Of a stretch of DNA of 64,000 nt, positions 1-11,398 are shown one piece after another. A program made the translations under genes and the position numbers. Source of the stretch: Gnetum montanum (taxonomy: Eukaryota > Streptophyta > Gnetopsida > Gnetales > Gnetaceae); contig MNCI01018314.1 of assembly GCA_015680685.1 (NCBI GenBank), positions 31,496 through 95,495 of the forward strand, written 5' to 3'. The first letter of the stretch is position 1. The number at the start of each line of letters is the position of its first letter. The notes under the pieces are model-generated. The model was not told the DNA's origin, did no database searches, and saw nothing but the letters and a program-made list of their open reading frames with translations.

Positions 1-280
1 AAAAGGATGGATTTGAGGGGACAGGTTTAGGAAAGGGAAAGATGTAACATAGTAGGGTCCCTCATTGAAGTGCTTGTGAGAGAGTTGGTACCCATGGGAA
101 TCATTATTTTGTTGGCTTCTGACCTCTCATTAGAATGCTTAGAGATGATCATTTTGAAATAGTTGATGTGCCATTTGTTTTGGGCATGCCTTTTTTTTGA
201 GTTGTTTTGCTCTTTTATGCTTTTGTACTTTTCTTTTGTTGTTTAACCACATTCACTTACAAATAACCTTATCGTTGTAG

Positions 281-850
281 GCCAAGTGTTTTCTCCCCAA
301 GATGAGTTGTGTTACATCCATGTGGGGCTTTGACCTACCTACAGGTGCTTCCCATGTGACGAGCTGCATTACATGCATCATGGACTTTGTGGTTGAGCAT
401 GTGGAAGGGTTTTATATGCATCAGGAAAGCTCGTAAAAGGGATGTGAAACAAGAAACTATGGGTGTGAGAAACAAGATGAAGAAGGTTAAGAGGGAGGGT
501 AGGATGTGCACTCCTAAGTAGCCAAGCTAGTTAAAAAGGTCACCTTGGAACAATGTAGTGTCCTATACTTCTGGCAAAACGCATCTTTGATCGATGCCAT
601 CTTAGCTTGCATCCTACAAACACAACAGAAATGAGACGAGGAAGATGTAATCATGAAATGAGGTAAGGGCAGAATCCCACTTACTTTAAATGTCATTGGA
701 GTAGGGAGCATTGTTGCTAAAGCATGCGACGTCCAGACTAGGAAGGCCAACAGCAGTTCTGGCAGTGGTAGACTAAAGGGGCTGGCATCGAGAAGGATAG
801 GAGTTGCAGCATTACGAGTGCTCAGGAGTCCCAGCCTAGGGAAAACATCA
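281..850 (+). pseudogene. Second antisense reading frame, between INT and 3' LTR (copy in A)
   Basis: A pyrimidine-rich run ending TTGTAG at 280 precedes a frame beginning around ATG 305 that reads MSCVTSMWGFDLPTGASHV and stops after about 45 codons; the homology to B (12778-13296) continues past the stops. It lies on the strand opposite to A's gag-pol. I do not recognise the product. Antisense ORFs between pol and the 3' LTR are known in several Tat-lineage elements, so the position is familiar even though the sequence is not. Preceding bases 1-280 and following bases 851-1180 align with B but hold nothing else I can name. Confidence 0.5.
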
Positions 851-1184
851 TGCAATTTAGCTGTAAGCTGAGAAATCTAGTAGCTGAACATATTTTGAGC
901 CTAGATAATGGTGGGGGGCTGGAGGGTAACAACTTCGTGGCTGGGCCATAGGATGACAGGCTGTGGTAGCTTCGGAAAGGTCAGAAAAATATCAGATGAC
1001 ATCTCCAGAGGATCAACAAGATGCTAGGGGAAGTGGTGTTGCATATGTTCCACAAGGTGTTTTCTTATCATCATGAACTACGTTCTAGAACTGCAATGTC
1101 CCACCCCGTGTTGGCACTATCCATGCTTGCTTGTTTGTGGGATCATGGATGCAAGTTGAAAATGTTATGCCGTGAACCCAATTT

Positions 1185-1465
1185 AAGGTCTTGGTAAACC
1201 ATCAAATGTACTCGTGTAAGGTCCCAGCAGACCGCAATGTGCTAGTTTAAGGTCCTAGTAGACCACTATGCTAGTTTAAGGTCCTAGCAGACTGCTATGC
1301 TAGTTTATCATCGTAGCGGACGGTGGATGGGTCAGTTTATAGTTATAGCAAACATTCTTTGCTAGTTTTACATCATAGCAAACAGTTTGTGCTAGTTTAT
1401 AGTCATAGCAGACTATATGTGTTAATTTATAGTCATAGCAGACTATCTGTGCTTACCTTACTTTT
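1185..1465 (-). repeat. 3' minisatellite of element A
   Basis: Imperfect tandem copies of a unit of about 28-35 bp built on the words GCTAGTTTAAGGTC and CTAGCAGACC, alternating GTTTATAGTCATAGCAGAC variants. It directly follows the INT stop codon (minus strand) and has equivalents in B (13725-14300), C (42600-42915) and D (63685-63935). Confidence 0.85.
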
Positions 1466-1468
1466 GCA

Positions 1469-2640
1469 TTAGACGTAGTATGGCTTAAGGTACAAGTGGG
1501 TCACGGGATTTGCAAACTCTTTGCCATCCATGTCTGCCAGTTTGAAGGCTCCATTCTCATAGGCTTTCGTGACTATGAATGGACCTTTTGAGTTTGCTGA
1601 GAACTTGTTTACGTGCTCATGAATAGCTTTGAGAACTAGGTTCCCTTTTTTGATTGGCTGTCAATGTAGATTGGGATGATGCTTTTGCCACTACTTGTAT
1701 TGGTACCATTTAATATGATCAAGTGTTTGAGCATGCTCTTCTATGGAGTTGAGGTCAATGATCCTTGACTCATTGTTCTAGGCTTCATTCATGATACTTG
1801 AAAGGATCATCCAAAGTGAGGGTACCTACAATTCAAGAGGTAACACTGCTTCAGATCCATAGACTAGGCTATAAGGAGTCTTACCTGTGGCCGTTTTGCA
1901 TGTCGTAGCCCATAGCACATACAAGATTTTCTCATGCCATCACCTCTTACTATTGCTAAGCATTCTTTTGAGTAGTTTGATGATGGCCTTGTTTGTTTCC
2001 TTCACTTGACCATTTGCCTATAGGTAGTATGGCGATGAAAAAGATTGCTTGATGCCAAGGTTGCTACAAAAGGTTTTGGTTTCCACGCTACTAAACTACG
2101 ACCCATTGTCTATCACGATAGTCATGGGAAGACCAAACCTTGTCACTATGTTATCCAAGATGAAGTGGAAAATCTGTTGAAATGTAGTTTTCCTAAGGGG
2201 GATAGCCTCTGCCCACTTCGTGAAGTACTTGGTGGTAGTGATGATGAAGCTATGTCCTGCGGAAGACTTAGGTGTGATGGGTCCTATGATATCTAGCCCC
2301 CATCGTTGGAATGACCACGTAATCTATGTAGGATGCCACTTAGTAGGTGAAACATGTATAAAATTTGCATGACGTTGGCATGTATCACACATCCTAACTT
2401 TGGCAAGGCAATTTCATTCCATGCAGGCCAGTAATATCCTAGGCATATAATTTTTGTTGCCATAGCCATGGGAGCTATGTGTCCTCCGCATCATCCTTCA
2501 TGGACTTTGTTAATGATTTTCTATACTTCTTCCCCACTAATGCAAGTTAGCAATATCCCATCAAAGGAGCATTTTCATAAGGTGTTATCTCCTAGAAGGA
2601 CATACTGCTAGGCTCGCTTTTGGATCGCATCCTTTTGAGC
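1469..2640 (-). pseudogene. Integrase domain of element A pol, degenerate
   Basis: Integrase catalyses strand transfer of the cDNA into host DNA. The frame runs down to a TAA at 1469-1471 preceded by HLYLKPYYV, the same pol terminus seen in B, C and D. Recognisable blocks are the second catalytic Asp block (TIVIDNGS near 2105), the third block NGQVKETNK (the catalytic Glu position is Lys), and YVLWATTCKTATGKTPYSL near 1885. In-frame stops interrupt it. It is part of the same broken polyprotein as the RT and RNase H segments upstream. Confidence 0.85.
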
Positions 2641-2789
2641 AGATGTTAAGCCATGTGGGGGCCATGTTGAAGGTAGGCTTTAATATTACCATACCACTCT
2701 TGGGCATAGGTAGCACTAATGGAGGCAACAAGTATCACTTGAGTAAGTGGGTTTGTGCACTCTGTTATCGAAGCAAGTAAAGTTGCGAA

Positions 2790-3180
2790 CAGGTGTGGAG
2801 GCATGTTTAACGTTAGCGTAGCTAAGGAATCTGCTATAGTGTTCTCGTTGTGTGGCACATGTTGGATGTCTATCATTATAAACCATTTCAGTAAACTCTT
2901 GACCAATTCACAATAAGGCTATAAATGTGAAGCTTTACAGGCATAGATTTTGGTGACCTGGTTGATGACGAGTTGGGAATCGCCTCGGATTGCCAAATGT
3001 TGGATCTTTAATTCTTGAGCTGCTAAAAGGCTCCTAAGGAATCCTTCGTACTTAGCTATGTTTTTTGTACAAAGGAATGTGAAACCGTAAGTGAAAGGTT
3101 GAATGTCCCCCGAGGGGAATGTAATGACGGCAGTAGCGCTACCACCTCGTGTGGTTGAGGCACCATCAAAATACAAAGTA
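2790..3180 (-). pseudogene. Second (archaeal-type) RNase H domain of element A
   Basis: The frame gives YFDGASTTRGGSATAVI, then NIAKYEGFLRSLLAAQEL, then IRGDSQLVINQVTKIY, and ends with VPHNENTIADSLATLTL. This is the extra RNase H that defines Tat-lineage Ty3/gypsy elements, lying between the ordinary RNase H and INT. The usual AEY is AKY here, so a likely catalytic Glu is lost. Stops separate the two halves near 2910. Confidence 0.85.
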
Positions 3181-3239
3181 GCTTCGAACTGTAATGGTAC
3201 AGGGTTGATGTTGTTAACATGTTCATAAGGAATTCCAGC

Positions 3240-3690
3240 TCTATGGTTGCGCGGTCATCGACGGGTAAGGTTGCAAGCTACGTAGCTATCACTTTTCCTT
3301 TCGTTGACAATTGGGCTACATAGTGTAAATCGAATTCTGTCGTTATAGTTTTCCATTGGGCTATCCTGCTACTTTCGTATAAATTGTTCGTGATAACTTG
3401 AAGTACATTGCTCTTGCATATAATGTTAACCTTGCTACGGAATAGGTAATGTCTTCACTTTTTTACCACAAATACTAGGGTGAGGAAATTTCTTTCTACT
3501 TCGTTGTACTTCGTCTCATAAGCTATCAGTGTATGGCTCAAGTAATAGAATGGGATTTTAGAGTCGTCATCTCTTTTTTGACACAACAATGCTGCAATAG
3601 ATGTGTATGAAGTGGCAAGGTAGATGTAGAAAGGCTTATTCCTCTATGGTGGGTAGACAGTTGGGAGGTGCAAAAGCTCTTTCTTTAAGT
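3240..3690 (-). pseudogene. First RNase H domain of element A pol, degenerate
   Basis: Homologous to the C copy at 40390-40770, with blocks corresponding to FYIYLA, YYLSH, KYNEVER and an RHYLF-like core. It follows RT directly on the minus strand and degrades the RNA strand of the RNA:DNA hybrid in functional elements. Several stops interrupt it. Confidence 0.75.
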
Positions 3691-3699
3691 CATCGAAGG

Positions 3700-4499
3700 C
3701 TTGTTGACACTATGTTGTCCACTCGAAGTTAACCCCCTTCTTTAGCAAGTGTTGCATAGGGTGTAACTTGTCTATCAACTTTGCTACAAACCTTCTGATA
3801 AACTGTATTCTACCTTGCAACCCATGCAATTCTTTACGATTGGTAGGGGGTGCTAGGTTAATGATGGCCCTAACCTTGTTAGGATTCACTTGTATGCCAG
3901 CTTTCGATACCAAAAACCCTAGCATGTGTCCGATTTTAACTCTGAAAACACATTTCTTTAGATTGAGATGCAAGTCATGCCTATGACAATGCTTAAGGAG
4001 TACATCTAAATCGGTGGGATGATCAATAGCTCTCTTAGAATTGACTGCTATGTCATCCACGTAATTGTTTAGTCCCTCTAAGAGGTAGTCACTGAATATG
4101 TACGTTATGGCTCATTGATAGGTTGCTCTGGTGTTTTTGAGACCACAGGGCATCATAGTGTAACAAAAGGTTCCCCAAGGGGTCATGAAAGTAGTTGTTA
4201 ACTGATGCTCTGGATTGATGTAGATTTGATTGTAACCTGATAACCCATCCATAAAAGATAGTAAAGCATGACTAGCCGTAGTGTCAATAAGTTGATCAAT
4301 ACTTGGTAATGGGAAGTTATCTTTAATCGTTGCTTTGTTCAGATCTTGGAAGTCTATACAAATTCATATACCTCCCATTTTCTTGGAAACTACAATGATG
4401 TTCGATACCCACTCCGAATAATCAACTGCGTAGATGAAGCTTGCTTGATATAGCTTGGTAATTTCATCACGTACGGCTAGTGTGATTTCCTATTTAACA
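3700..4499 (-). pseudogene. Reverse transcriptase domain of element A pol, 5'-truncated
   Basis: The minus-strand frame contains the YVDD polymerase box (near 4050-4061) followed by IAVNSK, then LHLNLKKCVFRVKIGHMLGF and the thumb-like NRKELHGLQGRIQFIRRFV. The fingers/palm part up to 4499 is readable with stops. Its N-terminal linker is missing: the sequence jumps at about 4499 from RT into the promoter flank of the antisense gene, whereas B has nearly 1 kb more here. YVDD is intact, but the ORF is broken. Confidence 0.9.
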
Positions 4500-4510
4500 C
4501 AATGGTGCTA
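4490..4510. other. Deletion junction in element A
   Basis: Left of about 4499 the sequence matches B near 17340 (start of RT). Right of it, AATGGTGCTATGCTGTGG matches B near 18307 (AATAGTGCTACTATGCCGTGG). About 0.95 kb present in B (RT linker, sense splice acceptor, minisatellite) is therefore absent in A. The exact breakpoint is uncertain by some bases. Confidence 0.7.
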
Positions 4511-4572
4511 TGCTGTGGGGGGTCTCCCACATTAATCGAGTCATGATAATGATAAGTGTTTTACCAAGTTGG

Positions 4573-4581
4573 CTATAAATA
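4573..4581 (+). promoter_or_regulatory. TATA box of the antisense gene in A
   Basis: GGCTATAAATAGGGG lies 144 bp before the ATG at 4717. The same box at the same spacing occurs in B (18405). It is on the plus strand, so it reads against the retroelement. Confidence 0.7.
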
Positions 4582-4716
4582 GGGGTTTGCCCCCTGGTAA
4601 ACTTATCATTTTCATTGTCAGAGCTCAAAGCCCATACCTAGAGCATAGCACAATTGCACAGAGAGAGAGTGAATTAGTGTAGTGTAGTAGTTGACAAGGA
4701 ATTCGCAAGCGAGACA

Positions 4717-7700
4717 ATGGCATTGAAAGGTGAACGCAAGCATCGAGTACTCGCCAAAGTAGATGAGGTGAAGGGAACTTTGGGATGCTTATCTAAGGCA
4801 CGTGTTGAGGTGCGGGAGGAGGCTCTGTCTGCTTGATAAGTTGCTACATTACCCTTATTTTCCAGATACTACTATTGTTTTCATGGTGAAATTTGTATCC
4901 ATTGCCACTATTTTGATTGTTTTTTTGGCCACCACGCTGTTATTACCGTTTTGACCTTTGCATGCAACACTTCCTTAACCACCATTACTGAGAATGGTAA
5001 CTACCTTATCGTAAGGGTTTGGGAGATTCTGAGTGGTGTAGTGCATGCTTGGCATAGAAAAATAGTGATGTGTGCTTAATCATAGCGTAGTACGAGTTAT
5101 TTTGTACGATAGGATAGGGTTGAAATAGAGGAGATGCTGAATTTTCTCTCATGCATGTTACGCTTGCTATGTTTCTTTATCTATTACAGGGATATGTTTG
5201 TCATATTGTCATGTGTCTGTTCATGCTTGTTCGTTTGCTATCTTGCTACGCTATGCATATCATAGTTGTCACCGTATGCTAGTGTCATTATGTAGTATGA
5301 TGCCTAATGGCTACGCTACGCTGTAAGTGCCACTTTGTAATATCACCTATAATACTTGACTCTATTTTCTATTAAATAAAAAATTATGACCGGGAGAACA
5401 TGTTACACTACGTGCAAAAAGAAAAAAGAAAGGTTACGCTATGCTACGTGTAAACTTCACCTGAACATAGTGCTAACGCTGGATGCTTTGTTGTGCAGGG
5501 TCATGTTGAAGCCCATTTTGATTGTCTTTGAAATTGTAGGAGTCCTGTGTTGCCTTAGTGAACCAATGGCCAACATTTCTCCTCCCCATGCACGTGTGGG
5601 GCAGTAGGCAGTCTGGTTCCAGGAGGGTGCATGGGACTTCTTACAGTTCCTCCTATGTTATTTTAGTGTGATTATTTGGTAACACTTATTAATGGAGAAA
5701 ATAGCTACAATCATAGAAACGCTGTTGCCTAAGGCAAACCAGGGCATTCTGAAATTTTTGATTGATGGGTCAATTGGGGGTGAGTGGGTAGAAGGCTCTA
5801 ACCAGTGTCCAAAAGGCTTGAGACGCTTAAGTTGGATCTAGGACATGCCCAAGTATAAATGCTATCATTTGTACAACACGTTATTCATTGCCCGTCACAT
5901 GGGCACCTATTTTCAGAACCCACCTGGGACCATTTACTATGCCAGTGGGTGAGTTATATGAAGGTATCTCATCATGTTGTGTAATCCGTGTTACATTAGA
6001 CAAAGGTGTTAACAATATATTTTTAGTTTTTTTTTCTAGGTTTTATGTTGATAGGGATGGTCTTTATGGTGATACAGATGCCTTGGCATTGGCACAGATG
6101 GCCTTGAAGGAGTTTTCCTCCACTGGGAATGTGTGCACCGGCTTAATAGGCCAACTTGGGGGCAAGTTTAAAACCTACCCAACTCAGTATTTCCAATTTT
6201 ATGGAAAGTGTAAGGAAGCCAGTTGGTTGGATAGGGAGTGGGCTTCCCTCAGGCTGCTCATCGTTGAAGACATGCTAGTGGATCTCCCACCATTTTCCAC
6301 ACCATTTAAACTTGGTATGCTAAACTATAAATTCATTGTTAGATGTTTGAGTGATGATCATTTTTTTGCTAACTTTTCCTTTTCTTTTTGCAAATTATTA
6401 TAGTGGTGAGGAAATCCCAAGAGGTCACTATGATCACCTCTGGGTGTAACAAAACTAATCTCTTTTTCAAGTATAGGGAGGTGGAGGAGATCCAACGTTG
6501 GCTCTATAATGGGGCTCGAGCCATGCTTGTCCACAACCTTCAAGAGGCTAGGCTCATGGACTTATTTTTGGCCATCAACCCAAGTGTCCCGCCTACCAAA
6601 ATGCTTTCCCTAGCCGACTCTTTCTCCGAGAAGGTTAACCACTTTTGTACATGTGTTCATGATGTACAGGTGGTGTTTGAAATGAATGATCAACTATTTG
6701 CAGATCTTTTCGATGTCCCTTCTGATGGTCTCCTCGTGGGAGAAAAATCTAAGAAAGATGCAAACCATTAGAGGGACATTGAGAAGTGGCTAGGGGTGGC
6801 AAAGGACCGAAAGGGGATCTACATTCAGAAGGTCAGGCTAGGGGTGGCCAAAACAATTTACCCTATCTTCCATGCCTATGCCTTCCCCAAGCTACTCTCC
6901 CAAGGAAAAATCCTTAGAGTTGAATAGGCTTGGATAATGAAGGACATCATGGAAGAGGGAACTTGCTACAATTAGGCCAAATATCTTTATAGCTTGCCTG
7001 TAGCATTTTATAGAATTCTTGGTAGTTCGTGATAATGGTGTCATATTTCCAAACCATGGATTTGCCAAGTCTTCCATACCACATGATCCCAAGATCCCCT
7101 GGAAGCTATCAGGGAATCGTTGTTAATGAAGACTAGGGATTAGGTGGCATGCATCTTTTGTGCCCAGTTATGCATGGGAGAGGTACCTCTCATTAACACA
7201 GGTGATGTAAGAGGTCCCGCCCTACCGAAGAGACTTCCCATATAAATGAAGAGAGGGGGAAGAAGCTGCGACTCAAACTTCACAGAGTGTAGCCTCCAAT
7301 TGGTAAGTGTATTTTATTGTTTGGCTAACGCTCGCTATGCTATGCTACACTAGGTAGTGTCACACAATGTAGCATCTATTTTAAATTAGTATATCTTGCC
7401 TACTATGATTATGCTTTATTAGCAAAAGAAGAGGAAGAAGAACGAGAGGAAGAGGTGATGGCCCCTAGAACAGGGGTGACTGGAAAATATGAAGAGGTTC
7501 CAGCCACAAAGGAAAGGGGCCTAGTCAATGAAGAAGGGGCCCCTACCATAGAAGAAAGGGCCTTGGCTAGTGAGGAAGAGGCCCCTACTGATGAAGAGGA
7601 GGCTCCTACCAATGAAGAAAGGGCCCTAGCTGATGAGGAGGAGGCCCTTACTAATGAAGAAAGGGTCCCAACCGATGAGGAAGAGGCCCCTACCAATCAA

Positions 7701-9181
7701 GAAGAGGCCCTTGCTGATGATCCTTTTACCAAGTGTAGTTCAGTACCGGAGGGGCATATGAGTATTGAGGAAGCTGCTATGCTGTTAGGTTAGCTGGAAG
7801 GAGAGGGGCTCCATTTTAACACTGGTGAGTTTGATTGCTTGTTTGACACTGTATCGATGGGCGACCCCCCTACTATCACCCTTGAGGGTTTGTTGGGTAG
7901 GAGCTTTACACTTTCATTTACATTGTTCATCAACTTTATCATGGTTCTCTCCATCATGACTAACACGTTTTTCCATGCAACAGACACCACTGTTGATACT
8001 TTTGACCCTTCTTTGATCTGCCTACGATCATTGACCAAGACCCTTGAAAAATTTACTTTTATGATGGGGCTGGTCGAAGACATGATTGATCATCTGAAGC
8101 AGATCGACCTAGAAGTGGGTAAGTTAAAATTACTATGCTAGGCTTCCTATATTGTTATACTTTCGCTATGTCATTGTGACTGATGGTCTTCTATGTGCGG
8201 TTGGTAGCCTCTCGCCTCAAGTGGAATCCTAAGTAAGTAGTTGATGTTGACGCTGTGCCTGAATTCCCATAGGAGATAACCGAAGTACCTCGTCACATAT
8301 ATGACGAAGCAAGAAAATGTGTGTTGTACTCGGCACGCTCCCTGTGGGAATGTAGGTGCATAAATGAAGACCTTTGGAAATGGGTGCAAAGGCTCAAGAA
8401 GGAGAAGCCTAATCTAACTAATGAGGTGGGGGTTCTCCAATCCAACAACCAAATTCCTGTTGGCCCAAGACACTAACGATGGCAGTTGGCACATGGCTGT
8501 CATCGACTATGTAATATATTGGACAGCCGTGTGATGCAACAACACAGCCACATGTGAAATAATCAAATAGCATATGCAGATGGAACTTCTAGCCTAGAAG
8601 AACCAAGATTGGAAGGATTATAATATGAAAGTTTACGAGTGGGGGCAAGCATAGGAGAATCACAAACACATGTATAAACTGGAACGTGCCACCTACCATA
8701 AATAGTATTGTGATGCTTCCATCAAGTTGCATACCTATGAGGGATTCCTTAACATCATTGGTGCTTCTGGGGCTTATGACAAGTTCATGTAATAGGTGAA
8801 AGTTAGTAAATATCCTGAAAGGGAGGTTACTTTTCCTGTGGGTGAGGCCACCACTACCACCTTTTCTCCAGGACCACCAAGATGGACAGCCATAGAAAAG
8901 GAGAAAGTTGTAGCAAACACTAATATGGGAGATAGGAATTAGGCTGAGATTACCGAGGATTAGATCTTGCGACATCTCACAGCTGTCATGGATTGGATAC
9001 CCCCTAAAACGAACGTAGGGCTGTCTCGAGTTAGTCACTTTTTTTATGGTGTGATAATTTATTTTATAAAAATGTTTTTGTAGCTTTAGTTGATTGTTTT
9101 ATTTTCTTTGTTACATAGGATCTAAATGAAAATGCATGATTCATTGAGGCAAGGAATGGTGGTGCAGGTGAAGACTCATAG
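4717..9181 (+). pseudogene. Antisense, intron-containing gene between PR and RT (copy in A)
   Basis: Exons by homology and splice signals: 1, 4717-~4836 (MALKGERKHRVLAKVDEVKG); 2, 5499-5948 (after TTGTGCAG; ends near YFQNPPGTIYYASG); 3, 6040-6314 (FYVDRDGLYGDTDALALAQM); 4, 6404-7302 (RKSQEVTMITSG..., ADLFDVPSDG); 5, 7423-7896 (acidic repeats, then GDPPTITLEGLLG); 6, 7984-8118; 7, 8208-~9030 (coiled-coil-like, EVPRHIYDEARKCVLYSARS); 8, 9119-9181 (short Gly/Glu tail). Introns show GTGAGT, GTATGC and GTAAGT donors and AG acceptors. Several in-frame stops make it a pseudogene. Function unknown: no catalytic motif is recognised. The VPxDG region faintly recalls plant transposon/mobile-domain proteins, but that is a guess. 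Confidence 0.8.
7500..7722 (+). repeat. 21-bp tandem repeat coding an acidic heptad in antisense exon 5 (A)
   Basis: About nine tandem copies encode EEGAPTI, EERALAS, EEEAPTD, EEEAPTN, EERALAD, EEEALTN, EERVPTD, EEEAPTN and QEEALAD. B has a shorter decayed version; C has an acidic stretch without clear repeats. Confidence 0.85.
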
Positions 9182-9374
9182 TGTAGCAACAGAGAGTTTT
9201 ATTCTTGTCTCTGGATTCTCAAGAAAAAATTTGTAAACCTTATTGATTAATATTTTGAATGAAATATGGAATATAAAAAGATTTATTTTATCTTGGTTAG
9301 TGTGTTGTATTTGTTTTTAGTCTATTCTTTGTGTCTTTTTTTATTAATTAATTAAGCTCCTTGGGAGCATCTCA
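9182..9374. other. Spacer after antisense gene in A
   Basis: AT-rich sequence with no gene recognised; presumably the 3' untranslated end of the antisense gene. Confidence 0.4.
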
Positions 9375-9510
9375 TTTTAGTTTTAGGACATTTTAGGCTG
9401 TTGGTAGTTTTAGGCCATTTTGGGTCATTGGTACTTTTAGGCCATTTTGGGTCGTTGGATGATGGTAAAGAAGAATTTTGCCAATTTTAAGCCTTAGCGG
9501 GCCATTGGTG
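9375..9510 (+). repeat. 27-bp minisatellite at the 3' side of the antisense gene (A)
   Basis: About five copies of a unit built on TAGTTTTAGGCCATTTTGGG. Equivalents are 23385-23690 in B, 32662-32895 in C and 54118-54550 in D. Bases 9511-9690 show no gene. Confidence 0.8.
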
Positions 9511-9689
9511 ATGTAAACAATGGGTGTAATTTGAATGATTTAAACAATGAGGCGAATGTTAGCGTAAACAAATGAATATGAAGCAAACAATGTGAAGAAT
9601 GAATGTATGGTTGATGTAAAGTGGTGATCATGTTGGAAGTAGTGCAATAGTTATGCTATTGTAAGTAACGATCATTCTCACAATTGCTT

Positions 9690-10290
9690 CCTAATCCATC
9701 GTGGACTCGGTGATGCATAAGGCAGAGGGGCTTTGTTGCGGTATTCCTCTATATCATTATCTACTACTTGGAAAGGCAACTTGGCCCCCATATTTTCATT
9801 TTCTGAGCTGAAATTTTGGGCCAGCTCACTAGCCAAACAAGTAGCCTCGGTGGGATAGGCATTTCATTTTTAGAGGTTATTACTTCTGAACCCTACTCCA
9901 TGTCGACATTGTTTATTGCTTGGGTGGCCACTTCATCACCATAGATTACCACCTCCCTACCCACATAAGGTAAGTGGATCTCTTGATGTATGGACGAAGA
10001 GATAGCCCTGAGTTGGGCTAACCACAACCTCCCCAAGATTAGGTTAAACCCATGCATCTCTTCTACCACGATGAATGTCACGCTTGTGGGGAATTGGTCC
10101 CCTACCACAAAGTTGATGTGGATAATCCCCTTTATCATTACCCATGCTCCATTGACTGACTTCAGAGATGAAGTTGTTGTGGCTTTGATTTGATCAATCA
10201 AGCTTAGTTTTTCCACTATGGGGAATGGGATGACATTTGTAGCAGCCTCGTCATCAACATCTACTCTTCAGATCTTGTGCTGACCAATCC
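9690..10290 (-). pseudogene. Aspartic protease domain of element A with C-terminal tail
   Basis: The minus frame has the active-site region VDVDDEAATNVIPFP near 10265 (the usual DDG is DDE), then HINFVVGDQFPTSVTFIVVE, FNLILGRLWLAQL and SSIHQEIHLPY, typical of Tat-type proteases. A tail follows down to about 9690, ending SPRWIRKQL and a stop. The Gly-to-Glu change beside the catalytic Asp should inactivate it. It processes gag-pol in functional relatives. Confidence 0.85.
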
Positions 10291-10299
10291 AAATTATGA

Positions 10300-10719
10300 T
10301 GAACAAGGGTGTTGTTGTCACCCGATCCTTCTCAGGGTCATCCTTAATGGACTCGTCATGGAACGTCAACTAAGCTGGCTACAGTTCTTTAGGCATAGAA
10401 GGAAGCATAACTGCATGGATTGCTTTCTCCTTTGCCAGCATGTTTTCGTCAACCGGTATTGACGTTAACATGCAAACCAAGGCCTCGCGTTGTGCAATGG
10501 AGGTCATTACCAGATCATACAGGCTTAAGGTTGTATTCTTTTGTTTCAAAGCCTATTTGACCTAAGTAAGGGTGTTTAGAAGGTCTTGTCCACTTTCTTG
10601 TTTTTTTCTACCCTTCTCTTCTTCCATTCGTCCTAGGAGACAAATCTCTCGGGGAGGAGTGGCTTCAAGTTTGGGGTTGTACCTTCTTGGGTGGGATGAT
10701 GATGATTGCTTGCACGTAA
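10300..10719 (-). pseudogene. gag/PR linker of element A, 3' part of split gag
   Basis: This aligns with B 24410-24960 and C 31500-31960: a stretch around the 'TSxxHREALVxMLT' block preceding PR. The 5' part of the same gag lies at 49286-52024, beyond inserted element B. Stops are present. Confidence 0.7.
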
Positions 10720-10724
10720 TGTAG
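10720..10724. repeat. Target-site duplication of element B (left copy)
   Basis: TGTAG immediately before the LTR start; an identical TGTAG follows the other LTR at 49281-49285. Confidence 0.85.
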
Positions 10725-11389
10725 TGACCAAAAATGTCGGTGGTTGGAAACACCAAGAGGTCATCGGTCAGATAGTCTTAACCCTAGATCCGTGTGAGGG
10801 TTGTGCTGGATAAAACGGAAATGGGGTGCCTTGAATAGTCTGGTTGATCAGACAGGGACTTAGTCGGTGTCTCTAAACCTTTTGCAAATGTTTGATTTGA
10901 AAAAAAATGCTTATAGCGTAAAATAATAATTTTTAAATGCAAGGAAATGAAAATGATGTAAAATGCAATGACAAGCAGGAAAACAAAGTAAACTGGAGTT
11001 AAGAAAATGCACCGCTTCAAGATTATGGCTTTACTTTGTCAAGGTGGATACAATCGGTTGAGCAACACTGGGAAGCACAGAGATCCCAAAAGTAACAAGG
11101 ATGTTCAAAAGCAAGCCAACAATGTGCTTGAACGTGGACTTAAGAGTCAACAATGCAAAAATGCTACAAGGCCAACTAGGTTAGCTGGAATAGAGGGGGC
11201 TTGTTTTGCCAACCGCTAACAGAATGTGCTAACTATTTAAGTTTTCCAACCTTTGAACCAATACAAATTTTGCCAATAAGCAAAAATTTTGCCAACTGCT
11301 TAATTTTGCCAAGCTCTCTGATTTGCCCACTTGCCAACTTACCAACAACTACTTAAATTTGCCAACCCTTTGACCCTTGTTCATTGGGG

Positions 11390-11398
11390 TATTTATAG
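11390..11398 (-). promoter_or_regulatory. LTR TATA box, element B 3' LTR
   Basis: On the minus strand GCCCTATAAATACCCC; the same motif occurs in the other B LTR (48204) and the A LTR (52815). It is the likely core promoter of sense (gag-pol) transcription. Confidence 0.65.

Noticed and set aside
7409-7696. Ser-rich 95-aa frame on the minus strand
   Set aside because: It is the reverse complement of the acidic repeat in antisense exon 5; repeats keep several frames open.
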